DNA of 64,000 nt from Verrucomicrobiales bacterium. Its GTDB lineage: Bacteria; Verrucomicrobiota; Verrucomicrobiia; Verrucomicrobiales; DEV007. Positions 51,101 to 58,581 of this stretch are shown one piece after another. The stretch's first letter is position 1, and every line of letters starts with the position of its first letter. The translations under genes and the position numbers were made by a program. Under the pieces are notes generated by a model, which was given only the letters and a program-made list of their open reading frames with translations, was not told the origin of the DNA and ran no database searches. The DNA is taken from the NCBI GenBank assembly GCA_029213265.1, contig JARGNG010000001.1:170206-234205 (forward strand), in the 5' to 3' direction.

Positions 51101-52933
51101 GTGCGGCGCGGCGGTGACGAGGACTCCTTTATCCCAGACTTTCACTCCGGTGGGGTAGGGGAGGTTGTCGAGAAAGATCTCCGCTTCGTCGTAGCGACCA
51201 TCGCCGTCCGTGTCGGTTAACACCTTGACGCGACCGCCGGGAACATGGAGGGGATCATCGAGTTCATTCCAGGTCAGGCCATTGGGATAGTCGCGCATTT
51301 CGACGACCCAGAGGCGTCCATCCGGTCCCCAGTCGAACGCGACCGGATCCATCACCAGTGGCTCGGCGGCGACCAGTTCGATTTTCAAGCCGGGCTTGGT
51401 GTGCATCGAGGCGAGCGCTTCCTCCGGAGGCAGGGGCTCGTCATTTGGCCGGGGACGGGGCGGGATTGCCCGGGCGGGTTTGGTTTTGTCAGGACGACCC
51501 CCGGCGAGGTCGGTCACTGCATTCACGATGATGTCTTCCGTCTCCGGGGCGAGGCTGGAGGGCTTGTCATAGGAAACCATGGACTGGATCACCTCATAGC
51601 CGCCTTCGGAAATCTCTTTGGCCGTGGTGATGTAGCAGGGGGATTCGTTGGCGTAGCCGATAACCCAGTTGCGTCGATCCTGCGTATTGAGCTCCTTCTT
51701 GATTCGCAGGGAATACCCGGAGGTGACTTCGCCGGGCAGAAAGGCAGTGGTGAGGCTCCTGTCTCCTTCTCCGGGGAACTGCCAGGTTTGCACGAGGTAA
51801 TCAATCTCCTTCGGAACGGTTTCGCCGCTGTCGATGCGGTCGAGCCAGATCTGTCCGTAGAAGGCGCGGCGCTTGTCTTTCCCGGCGACCCAGCTTTCCA
51901 GGTCTTTCCGATCGGGCCGGGAGGCGAGCGGCAACTGCACGGTTCTCGTCGTGCACTTCGGCGGAGCGGTCAGTTGGAAGGTGCGCGTATGGTCTTCGAT
52001 AAGAGACTCCACCTGGTCGGCAATTTCCTTTCCGTGTTTTACAATAAACGGACCGGCATTCGCCGTGCGCGGCTCGGGATTGGCATCAGCCCCGCAACCC
52101 GCCGCGACGAGAGCGACGCTGTCCGGGTAGCGGGATTCGATCGTTTGCGCGGCGGCGCCGGCCCAGTCTCCGTGGAACCCTTTTTTCGGCGGTGAATAGG
52201 ACGTGCAGTGACAGGCATAGCTCAGGAAAACACCGAGCACCCTATTGGCATCCTCGGCGGAAGTCACCGTGAGCACCGGCAGGCTGTGATCGACACTCCC
52301 TTGTGGATTGGGCCTCATTCCGGCCCACTTTCCGTCCTTCACGATACGACGGTTCATCGCAAATCCTGCCCGGCCTTCTCCCCAGCGAAGGCTTGCGGGT
52401 TCTCTTGACTCAGCCGCTTGCACTCCAATGGAAATCAAGCGCTCCACGAGCCAGTCGGTGTATTCATCGATGTGCGCCTTTTCTTCCGGAGGCAGTAATT
52501 TGCAGAAATGCATTTCCTGCATGTAGTCGCTCAGCGACGGTCCGCCGTGCGTGTGGGTTGCAGAGATAGCAAAGGTTTCGGCGCTGAGTCCGAGCTTCTC
52601 TGTCAGTCCCGCAAAGACCCGATCCCTCAGCGATCGCGGAATTCCCAGAAGGTCCGCCGTAATCATCAGGGAGCCCAGTTTCCCTTTGGAATTCCCGATC
52701 GCGAGAGCCCGGGCGAAGAGCTTGTTCTCGGCCGGTTCCCCTTCATACCCGCGGGAGGCGTAGCCGACCATGCGAACCGGAACCTGCGGCGTGATGTCGA
52801 TTCGGGCGAGGCCGGCGGTCGTGTCGGGCGTCGTTTCCTTTTCCTGCCCCAGGGCAGCGGCGGCGATGATCGCGAGCAGGAGAAGAGGCAGAAAGTGCTG
52901 CCATCGGAGGTGAATCGGGGAGGGTGTTCTCAT
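48140..52933 (-). CDS. Ceramidase-like domain - PVC dehydrogenase - HEAT - cytochrome c fusion protein
   Basis: The ATG at 52933 overlaps the upstream sulfatase stop (ATGA); the product is 1597 residues with a signal peptide (HFLPLLLLAIIAAAALG). The N-terminal part (about 30-480) matches neutral ceramidase-type proteins: GLARIDITPQVPVRM, SATHTHGGPS with the His zinc ligands, and YACHCTSYSPP with HGDWAG. A PVC dehydrogenase propeller follows (about 520-920; FDWGPDGRLWVVEMRDYP, GLAWGLDNWLHVANGDGG), then HEAT-like helices, a heme c site CIACH beginning at residue 1331 (GNAIGPDLAAV after), and a C-terminal beta-sandwich. It is last in a three-gene sulfatase operon. The ceramidase part may act on another amide or ester than ceramide. 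Confidence 0.87.
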   Translation of the reverse strand: MRTPSPIHLRWQHFLPLLLLAIIAAAALGQEKETTPDTTAGLARIDITPQVPVRMVGYASRGYEGEPAENKLFARALAIGNSKGKLGSLMITADLLGIPRSLRDRVFAGLTEKLGLSAETFAISATHTHGGPSLSDYMQEMHFCKLLPPEEKAHIDEYTDWLVERLISIGVQAAESREPASLRWGEGRAGFAMNRRIVKDGKWAGMRPNPQGSVDHSLPVLTVTSAEDANRVLGVFLSYACHCTSYSPPKKGFHGDWAGAAAQTIESRYPDSVALVAAGCGADANPEPRTANAGPFIVKHGKEIADQVESLIEDHTRTFQLTAPPKCTTRTVQLPLASRPDRKDLESWVAGKDKRRAFYGQIWLDRIDSGETVPKEIDYLVQTWQFPGEGDRSLTTAFLPGEVTSGYSLRIKKELNTQDRRNWVIGYANESPCYITTAKEISEGGYEVIQSMVSYDKPSSLAPETEDIIVNAVTDLAGGRPDKTKPARAIPPRPRPNDEPLPPEEALASMHTKPGLKIELVAAEPLVMDPVAFDWGPDGRLWVVEMRDYPNGLTWNELDDPLHVPGGRVKVLTDTDGDGRYDEAEIFLDNLPYPTGVKVWDKGVLVTAAPHILYAEDTDGDDKADHREIWYEGFAKSNQQHRVNGLAWGLDNWLHVANGDGGGVILSKETRDEVDIRGHDLRIHPFTKVHQPLTGRTQCGRYRDDWGNWFGCNNSNPLWHYPMRYSFLKRNSAVSPPSATVSVPVEPGAAPVYPLSTTLERFNQPDRANRFTSVCGPAIYRDDLLGAAFAGNAFICEPVHNLVSRQVLSPRGSTFTSDRAFDETEAEFFASTDTWSRPVSVRTGPDGAIWVADMYRLVIEHPEWIPNEWQEKYDLRAGSDLGRIYRIFSEGANPGAAPKLDSLTNDELVAKLESANGTVRDLVHQMLLWRKAEEAVPALTALAKEGESPPARLHALSVLDGLGKVEAEICRIAVGDPHPGVVRNAIRIAAAHLDAEEMVSAARGHLKDSLVAQELAGVLGELKGEVAHRTLAGILLQHRDEPYVSATAFSSVNPGNIDAIVGILSLAYTDGKEFATALADFPSVKAPSNLQIEKFASMASRWKSRPATKKLIAAVAGSEGPSKPWQISILIGLLENGASIDSLSEDPSGQELLRRICNGARALAGNDKLPEWQRLEAMRLLQCKGVFDAETDIDRFASSLSPQSPRRIRAAAFEALGNSRDPAVAGALIERWPTFGPTDRATALQLLLSRPAWTGLFLSGLEDRTISVAEIDAATRQRLIDSSDEAVRKQSRELFQSASNASRAEVLADHTDVLQMKGDPAAGKTAFAAACIACHALEGVGNAIGPDLAAVTDRSPDAMLVAILDPNRAVEDKYLNYAISTKDGAQLFGLISEESAGGITLRAADGSEQKLLRADIASMQSAGISLMPDGLESTLTKQQIADLIAYLGSIGSPSEKWEPPLSSRVGPNGKGGVELRASKCRPSGERLEYMPDYDALGWWTSEHDRAEWTAVLDRPGKYSVEWEYSVSPEAAGNEWQIVINGTQALTGKIESTGSWETFQTTPIGKVELTGGDNKIVVRSLGPVKSALFDLRAIRFVP

Positions 52934-54762
52934 GGAAATCGAGTGAGGATTCTTTTGGAAAGCCAACATTCATTGATGGTTTCCCGAGTCTCTTTTTGAG
53001 CGGCAATGGTTTCCAGAATCGGTAACAGCGGCCTGGCGGTTTCGCCGAGATAGTCGAGCGCATTCAAGGCGAGGACGCGGCTGAAGGCGTACTCCGATTC
53101 GATCACCTGTTTAAATACGGGAACAACCTCCCCGGCTTCGGATCCGGCGTGGCGCAGGGACCAGGCCAATGCCACCCGCACATCGGAGTCGGATTCTTTT
53201 TCCAGCTGTTCGCGCAAATCCGCGAGCTTCGTCGACCGCAGCGCAGCGTGATAGCGGATCATTGCGTTCGCATCATCGAGCGAGACCTCATCCGCGATGA
53301 GTCTCTGCAACGGGTAGCGGGATTCATCGGCGCAGAATTCACGAACGCTGCCGGCCTCCTTTTCGGCCGCCATCAGTTGTTGTTCGGGCAGGAATCCGCT
53401 GTCACGGGTCTCCAGCATCCAGTCGGCGAGTTCACGCCGCATTCGTTCCAGCGTCTCGCGGTGGGCTGGATCGTCGGCAAGATTGGTGAACTCGTCAGGA
53501 TCCGACTCCAAGTCGTAGAGTTCCTCGCCGGGTTTGGTTTCTGCCAGGAAATTCCGGAAACGCCCTTCTTTCCCCCTTGCCTGAAGTCGGCGGAACGCTT
53601 TCGAACTTTCCAACTTCTCCATGTAGGTCAGCCACGGGAACTGCGGCACCTGCGGCAGGAAGTTGCGGGTGTATCGATAGCGAGAGTCACGAACGGTCCG
53701 GATCAAATCGATTCGCTCGTCCATCCGGTCACGAGTGAACACCAGTGTCTTCCGAGGCGCCGACGCTTTCGCACCGAGAAACGCCCGGCCGTCGAGATGG
53801 TCGGGAATATCGAGTCCGGCGAGGCTCAACACGCTCGGTCCGAGGTCCATCAGGCTGACGAGTCGATCCGACACTTCGCCCGGGTGAACCGGTGCGAGGT
53901 GTCTCCATTTTTCCGGGAAATGAATCAGAAGGGGAACGCGAGTTCCTGCCTCGGTGATCCACTGCTTGCCGCGTGGAAAAGGGGCTCCGTGATCAGAAAA
54001 GAAAAACACGATTGTATCCCCGGCGACCCCGGTCTTCTCGAGATGACGCAGGATCGGGCCGATGTATTGATCGTCCATCAAGCTGACGAGGTCCTCGTAG
54101 CGTGCCCATTCCTTCCGCACCGCGTCGTCGTCCGGCAACCACTGCGGAGGAGTGACTTTGTCAGGATCGTGCCGTTGTACGTCGGTGAGTTTCGTTTGAT
54201 CGACGAGACTGGTTTTGCTGCCTTTCCAGAGGCGACTTTCGTGAGTGTCAGGGAAATTGTAGATCGCAAAAAAGGGCTGTCCTTTCGCCCGACGCGTCCA
54301 GTCGGCTTCTTTCCATTTCTTCGCGTCCCAGAACTCCGGACCGGTCGTGAAGTTGAAATCCTCCTTGCCGCGATTGACGCAAAAATACCCTGCCTCGCGA
54401 AGCGCCACCGGAAACGGACGAATTGCTTCCGGTAATGCAATCCTGCTTCGCATGTGCTGCGTGCCGATCGACGAGGGATGCATCCCCGTAATGAGGGCGG
54501 AACGTGAAGTAGCACAAACACCGGTCGCCGAAAAGGCCCGGGTGTAGCGAACGCTGCGGGCGGCGAAGGCATCGAGATTCGGGGTTTTCGCATCAGGATC
54601 GCCGTAGCACCCGAGGTTCGGGCTCATGTCCTCGGCGATGAGAAAAAGAAAGCTGGGACGCTCATTTTCCTGGCTGTGGAGACTGGCCGAAAACAGAAGG
54701 GTCACAACGATCCAACCCTGTTGAATCAACGACTGCACCCTGTTGGATCGATCGTGTTTCAT
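52930..54762 (-). CDS. Secreted sulfatase with HEAT-like C-terminal domain
   Basis: 610 residues, longer than a usual sulfatase by about 100. Mature part starts RPSFLFLIAEDMSPNLGCYG; the signature is CATSR (C83), with Thr instead of the usual Pro in CxPSR. VFFFSDHGAPFPRGKQ and TEAGTRVPLLIHFP are sulfatase motifs. The C-terminal 120 residues (SDVRVALAWSLRHAGSEAG, SRVLALNALDYLGETARP) are HEAT-like helices. A copy of the dispersed repeat occupies residues about 5-18 of the signal peptide region, so the N-terminus may differ from its relatives. It starts 3 bases after the upstream sulfatase stop and overlaps the ceramidase-fusion gene. Confidence 0.9.
   Translation of the reverse strand: MKHDRSNRVQSLIQQGWIVVTLLFSASLHSQENERPSFLFLIAEDMSPNLGCYGDPDAKTPNLDAFAARSVRYTRAFSATGVCATSRSALITGMHPSSIGTQHMRSRIALPEAIRPFPVALREAGYFCVNRGKEDFNFTTGPEFWDAKKWKEADWTRRAKGQPFFAIYNFPDTHESRLWKGSKTSLVDQTKLTDVQRHDPDKVTPPQWLPDDDAVRKEWARYEDLVSLMDDQYIGPILRHLEKTGVAGDTIVFFFSDHGAPFPRGKQWITEAGTRVPLLIHFPEKWRHLAPVHPGEVSDRLVSLMDLGPSVLSLAGLDIPDHLDGRAFLGAKASAPRKTLVFTRDRMDERIDLIRTVRDSRYRYTRNFLPQVPQFPWLTYMEKLESSKAFRRLQARGKEGRFRNFLAETKPGEELYDLESDPDEFTNLADDPAHRETLERMRRELADWMLETRDSGFLPEQQLMAAEKEAGSVREFCADESRYPLQRLIADEVSLDDANAMIRYHAALRSTKLADLREQLEKESDSDVRVALAWSLRHAGSEAGEVVPVFKQVIESEYAFSRVLALNALDYLGETARPLLPILETIAAQKETRETINECWLSKRILTRFP
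54709..54749. repeat. Dispersed dyad repeat, copy 3, inside the 5' end of a sulfatase gene
   Basis: GATCCAAC (54709-54716) and GTTGGATC (54742-54749) are inverted arms, and ACCCTGTTG occurs twice directly (54715-54723, 54737-54745). Bases 54715-54727 are the exact complement of the 13-base word at 13868-13880. It overlaps codons 5-18 of the sulfatase. Confidence 0.6.
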
Positions 54763-54765
54763 GAC

Positions 54766-56301
54766 TCAATCCCGGGCGGGACGTGCCGCCCTCCATCCGG
54801 CGTGAAGTTGTTTTGTCAGGGCGGGGATGCGATCGCGATGCTTCGGGTCGCGGGCGAGATTCACATTCCCTTCCGGGTCATTTTCCAAATCGTAGATCTC
54901 GACCTGGCGGAATTTCCCATTGTCGCTGAGCCACTCGGTGAATCGCCAGCGTTCCGTTCGCATCGAGGTTCCCATGATTTTTCCGTGTTCTTTCAGAACT
55001 CGTGGATACTGGGAAAAGGCGGCGCTTTTCCATCTCCGCTCCGGATCGTTCATGAGGGGCCCCAGGCTGTCGCCCTCGACTCCCTCGTCGAGGGGAAGGC
55101 CGCAGGCTTCGGTCAGGGTTGGTAGGACGTCGACCAGTTCGACGAGGGCATCGGTTCGGGCTCCGGGAAATTTCTGCCCCGGGATTTGCAGGATCAAAGG
55201 GACGCGGCAGGACAGCTCATAGTTGTTGCGTTTGCACCACAAATTGTTTTCTCCGATGTGGTAGCCGTGATCGCCCCAGAAACAGATGACGGTATCGTCC
55301 CGCAGGTCCAGTTCATCCAGCGTCGCCAGAAGTCGACCAACCTGGGCGTCGATAAAGCTGGTGCAGGCGTAGTAGGCGCGCCGCATTTCCCGGGTGAGCG
55401 TTTCATCCGCGACCGGTTCTCCACGCTTGCGGGGAATGCCGTGATAGACGCGCATCTCGGCAGAGTCGTAGTGCGCATATTCCGGTGAACCTTTTGGATA
55501 GTACGGATTAGGAACCTCCGGAATGCTGCCTTCGGGATAGAGGTCGAAGTAGCGTTTCGGTGCGACGAAAGGAACGTGCGGTTTCAGAAATCCAACGGCG
55601 AGAAAGAAGGGTTCTCCGCTCCTTGCGTGGGCCTGCAGATGTTCGATCGCCTTGTTCGCAATTTGACCGTCCGCGTGTTCTTCGTCGGGCGTGTCGGAGG
55701 ACTCCCAGGGCAGTCCGCGGACAATGGCATCTTTCCAGCTCGCGCCGGGTTGGCCGAGCTGCGGGTAGTTCTTTGCGAGGCGTTCACGATGGTTGGCGAA
55801 CCACTGCTCTGCGATCTGGATGCCTTTGGGGGAGTGATAAAAGTTCGGCTGTGGAAACCAACCCTCTTCGCTCCAGGACGGGGCATCATCGATCCCGTTG
55901 CCGAAGGCATGGCCTTTCGCGCCGTGATAGATCTTGCCGACCGCGAGGGATCGGTATCCCGCCTTGCGAAACTGCTGCGGTAAGGTTTTCACCTCCGGTA
56001 GAGCGTTACGAAAATGTGTCGTGAGGTCGTACACTTGTGTGGAGTCAGGACGTCGTCCCGTCAGGATAGATGCCCGGGAAGCATTGCAAACGGATTGCTG
56101 GCAGTAAGCGCGCAGGAAAGTGGTGCCCTTTGCGGCCAGTGCATCGAGATGAGGCGTGATCGCCACTTCGTCGTCGTAGCAGCCCAGGGTGGGGCGCAAA
56201 TCATCGACCGCGATAAACAGCACGTTGGGCCCGGCTTCCGCTTGGGCGGAGAGAGGAAACAGCAGCAACGCTGCCAGGAGTGGGACCTTATGAATCATCA
56301 T
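54766..56301 (-). CDS. Secreted sulfatase (iduronate-2-sulfatase-like, S1 family)
   Basis: Starts considered are ATG 56301 and ATG 56298; the first gives 511 residues with signal peptide (MIHKVPLLAALLLFPLSAQA). The mature protein begins GPNVLFIAVDDLRPTLGCYD and has the catalytic signature CNASR at about residue 72, with Ala in place of Pro. GKIYHGAKGHAFGNG, FLKPHVPFVAPKRYFDLYP and WGDHGYHIGENNLW are characteristic of iduronate-2-sulfatase-type members. First gene of the operon that ends with the ceramidase fusion. It likely removes sulfate from uronic-acid-containing polysaccharide. Confidence 0.93.
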   Translation of the reverse strand: MMIHKVPLLAALLLFPLSAQAEAGPNVLFIAVDDLRPTLGCYDDEVAITPHLDALAAKGTTFLRAYCQQSVCNASRASILTGRRPDSTQVYDLTTHFRNALPEVKTLPQQFRKAGYRSLAVGKIYHGAKGHAFGNGIDDAPSWSEEGWFPQPNFYHSPKGIQIAEQWFANHRERLAKNYPQLGQPGASWKDAIVRGLPWESSDTPDEEHADGQIANKAIEHLQAHARSGEPFFLAVGFLKPHVPFVAPKRYFDLYPEGSIPEVPNPYYPKGSPEYAHYDSAEMRVYHGIPRKRGEPVADETLTREMRRAYYACTSFIDAQVGRLLATLDELDLRDDTVICFWGDHGYHIGENNLWCKRNNYELSCRVPLILQIPGQKFPGARTDALVELVDVLPTLTEACGLPLDEGVEGDSLGPLMNDPERRWKSAAFSQYPRVLKEHGKIMGTSMRTERWRFTEWLSDNGKFRQVEIYDLENDPEGNVNLARDPKHRDRIPALTKQLHAGWRAARPARD

Positions 56302-56676
56302 CCAGATATGTGCTTTCAGAAGGGGAGCGCAAGGCCGTGGCATTCCCCCGGCGCGTCTTCTGAACCCCTCGATGGTGGGGGCTGTGGTTCGCCGCGCCAA
56401 CTGCGGGCGAGGCCGTGATCAAGCCAAGTCCCCCGGGAAACTGTCGGAAAACAGAGAGGGGAATTGTTTTCGGTGGTGCCTCTATCTGCCTCCAGTTGCG
56501 CTGCCTCTTCCGTCTCGAACTGAACTACGTTGGTTGCCGATTCATACTCGTCCCGCCAACGAACGAACGGGGTGGGTTCATCTCGCTTGCGGATCTCGCG
56601 AGATCTCTCCGCTGCGCTCCGAGTCGAACAAGCGGGGCCGGTCATCCGGTTCAAATCCAATCCCGTGGTCTTTTGA
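56302..56676. other. Gene-free stretch between tRNA-Ser and the sulfatase operon
   Basis: 375 bases with no supported gene. A minus-strand frame crosses it from the tRNA, but its beginning is the well-known spurious translation of tRNA-Ser. A part reading FVRWRDEYESATNVVQFETEEAA looks faintly like the C-terminal half of a GIY-YIG-type protein, which would make this a decayed gene; this is not well supported. The region should also contain the operon promoter near 56302-56400, which I could not pinpoint. Confidence 0.35.
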
Positions 56677-56764
56677 TGGCAGAGGGGGTGGGATTCGAAC
56701 CCACGGTACCTTGCGGCACTCTGGTTTTCAAGACCAGCGCATTCGACCACTCTGCCACCCCTCC
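56677..56764 (-). tRNA. tRNA-Ser (anticodon UGA)
   Basis: Reading the minus strand from 56764: acceptor GGAGGGG pairs with CCCCTCT (first pair G-U), the anticodon stem-loop is CTGGT-CTTGAAA-ACCAG with anticodon TGA at 56730-56728, a variable arm of class II type (GTGCCGCAAGGTAC) follows, and the T arm is GTGGG-TTCGAAT-CCCAC. The 3' CCA is encoded at 56679-56677. All features fit serine tRNA reading UCA. Confidence 0.96.
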
Positions 56765-56842
56765 ATAAAAAGTCTCTGATTGGTCAGATCGAGCGGAATC
56801 TAGAGGCGGTTTGCCGGTCTTTCAACCCGGTTTTGGCGTCTT

Positions 56843-57490
56843 TCAGGCTCTCGAGTCCAATTGGAACACCTGCCCGGAGATGTGGAGGGTTCCGGCGAGG
56901 AAGCAGACAAATCGGGCGGCCTCTTCGATCGTGTTGAAACGCCTCAAAACGTGGCGGGCGAGGGCGGCTTCTCTTGCGGCTTCGCTGAGACTCGAAGTCA
57001 TCTTCGTGTCGAGGAATCCCGGGAGGACCAGATTGGTGCGGATATTTCTCTTTCCCAACTCTTTCGCATAGGACTTCGTGAGTCCGATCAGTCCTGCTTT
57101 GGAGGCAGCATACGCGGTCTGGCCGGGGGGAGGGTGAAGTGCGGAATAGGAGCCGATGTTGATGATGCTCCCGTCCCGCTGACGCATCATGAGTGGAGCA
57201 ACGGCCTGGGAGCAGAGGTGTGCGCCCTTGAGATTGGTTTTCAGGACATCGTCCCATGCCGCCGGCGTTTGCCTGGCGAGAAGGGCGTCAGATGTGATTC
57301 CCGCGTTGTTGATGAGCAAGTCGAGCTTCTCAAGGGGCTCAAAATAGGAACTCACAGAATCACTTTCCCGGACGTCGAGGTCCTCTCTCCCCGGAGTCCG
57401 CACGTCGTAGCCCGCCTCCTGGAGATGGCGGGACATGACCCCGGCGAGATCTCCTTCTCCACCGGTGATGACTGCAACGGGACGGCTCAA
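56843..57490 (-). CDS. SDR-family NAD(P)-dependent oxidoreductase (FabG-like)
   Basis: 215 residues, cytoplasmic. Cofactor motif TGGEGDLAG (a variant of TGxxxGxG), NNAG at LLINNAGITSD, catalytic Ser (INIGSYSAL) and YAASK (Tyr, Lys), followed by the PGF segment after the active site. A classical SDR, FabG-type, that reduces or oxidises carbonyl/hydroxyl groups. Shorter than the usual 245 residues because the loop regions are trimmed. It is 80 bases downstream of the TPR/secretin-like gene on the same strand, and 78 bases upstream of the tRNA. No specific pathway context. Confidence 0.9.
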   Translation of the reverse strand: MSRPVAVITGGEGDLAGVMSRHLQEAGYDVRTPGREDLDVRESDSVSSYFEPLEKLDLLINNAGITSDALLARQTPAAWDDVLKTNLKGAHLCSQAVAPLMMRQRDGSIINIGSYSALHPPPGQTAYAASKAGLIGLTKSYAKELGKRNIRTNLVLPGFLDTKMTSSLSEAAREAALARHVLRRFNTIEEAARFVCFLAGTLHISGQVFQLDSRA

Positions 57491-57570
57491 ACGGCAGAAT
57501 GTGAGACTGTTCCGCGAGTTCGATCACGGAAGAAAGGGGGCATCGCAGCGGATGAGAAGAACCGGATCGG

Positions 57571-58227
57571 CTATTCAAACACGCTCTTTTTCTCCGGCTG
57601 TTTCAGAAAGGGGTTGGCCCGACCTGCGGCCGCTTCCTCAGCTTTCTTAAGAAACTCATCTTCGGCGCTCGCGCCTGTGGTCGGATTGCTTCCGGCACTG
57701 GGATCGATGACGACGGCGTGCTCTTCATATCTGACACGGGAACGGCTTAGCTGACCGACGTATTTGATTGCCTGAGTCATGGGAACGCCCCGCATGTTCA
57801 GCGTAATCATCGTGTTGTCGCGCTGCTCGTTAGTTCCTTTGTAAATGAAATTGGGGACCATTTTCCCGCCGGTGAGTTCCTCTGCTCGCGAAGCCAGGTA
57901 ATCTAAAACATCTCCTACCGGCGCGTCCTTGAGGTTGATGTTGGGAATGATAATCTTCGCGAGTTGACCTTCGAGGTCGTTTTTCGGCCCTACTCCCTTG
58001 GCGATCGCATTTTTGCACTTGGTGGCATAGTTGCGGGCGTAGACGTGATTCGCTTTCACCTGGAGGATGCGCTCAAAGTTGGTCAGCGCTTCTTCATATT
58101 TTTGCTGATTGAAGAGTTTTACCCCCTCCGCATAGACAGATTGAACGGTCGCTTGCGAATAGCCTGTTTGAGCTGTGACGACGAAAAGTCCGAGGAGGAG
58201 GGTGCAAATGAGAGGGAGTTTGGTCAT
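57571..58227 (-). CDS. Secreted TPR protein with secretin/STN-like domain
   Basis: 218 residues with a signal peptide (LPLICTLLLGLFVVTAQTGYSQ). A TPR pair (AEGVKLFNQQKYEEALTNFERILQVKANHVYARNYATKC) precedes a region like the short N-terminal domain of secretins/TonB-type receptors (IIIPNINLKDAPVGDVLDYLASRAEEL, MITLNMRGVPMTQAIKYVGQLSRSRVRYEEHAVVI). Such proteins are frequent in Verrucomicrobiota and may belong to type II secretion or pilus machinery; the ring-forming secretin domain is absent. Divergent from the SH3-like protein gene through an AT-rich region with two palindromes. Confidence 0.8.
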   Translation of the reverse strand: MTKLPLICTLLLGLFVVTAQTGYSQATVQSVYAEGVKLFNQQKYEEALTNFERILQVKANHVYARNYATKCKNAIAKGVGPKNDLEGQLAKIIIPNINLKDAPVGDVLDYLASRAEELTGGKMVPNFIYKGTNEQRDNTMITLNMRGVPMTQAIKYVGQLSRSRVRYEEHAVVIDPSAGSNPTTGASAEDEFLKKAEEAAAGRANPFLKQPEKKSVFE

Positions 58228-58351
58228 GGTCTTCTGAGGTTGGCGTGTTAACTGGGCAATCCACCAGTTGGACGTCGCGAAGTGGAATCCAACCGATGAA
58301 CGGTAACCGACGATCGGGATCGCTTTTGGTGAATTTCGTCTCTGAGATTAC

Positions 58352-58367
58352 CAAATTTACTAATTTG
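58352..58367. promoter_or_regulatory. Palindrome CAAATT-TACT-AATTTG
   Basis: Perfect 6+4+6 inverted repeat in the divergent region; candidate operator or UP-like element. Confidence 0.4.
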
Positions 58368-58371
58368 TGTA

Positions 58372-58385
58372 AACGCAAATGCGTT
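58372..58385. promoter_or_regulatory. Palindrome AACGCA-AA-TGCGTT
   Basis: Perfect 6+2+6 inverted repeat, 4 bases after the previous palindrome; shape fits a dimeric repressor operator. Confidence 0.4.
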
Positions 58386-58463
58386 AAGAGAGGCGATCCA
58401 TGCATCCCGGATTGCAGCGAAGGAGAATTTTAGCGAATTTTTTGACGTCGAAGTCGGGGGTCT

Positions 58464-58491
58464 TCCGCTTCTGTTGGTGTTGTTTTATAAT
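58464..58491 (+). promoter_or_regulatory. Candidate promoter of the SH3-like protein gene
   Basis: A consensus TATAAT at 58486-58491 lies about 90 bases before the ATG. The -35 region (TTCCGC, 58464-58469, spacer 16) is poor, so activation may be needed. The implied 5' UTR is about 80 bases. Confidence 0.4.
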
Positions 58492-58581
58492 TTTCAGAGA
58501 AATTGGACAACTTTTCATCACTGGATTGGACGAATCGCTTCATTTGGGTTAAATTTCATAAATTTTTCATCTTCGACAATC

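Larger units (their letters stand above)
58228..58581. other. AT-rich divergent regulatory region
   Basis: 354 bases between the TPR/secretin-like gene and the SH3-like gene. It holds two adjacent palindromes (58352-58367, 58372-58385) and a TATAAT box (58486-58491). No coding frame is supported. Base composition is clearly richer in A+T than the flanking genes. Confidence 0.55.

Noticed and set aside
56316..56750. Minus-strand frame beginning MVECAGLENQSAARYRG
   Set aside because: Its start is the tRNA-Ser itself read as protein; the rest has no convincing homology.
56372..56779. Plus-strand frames ending in GGGIRTHGTLRHSGF and GVGFEPTVPCGTLVF
   Set aside because: These are the well-known spurious translations antisense to tRNA-Ser; the tRNA gene explains the sequence.
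56861..57754. 297-codon plus-strand frame
   Set aside because: Spans an SDR gene antisense and the gap beyond; no domain or ribosome-binding site.
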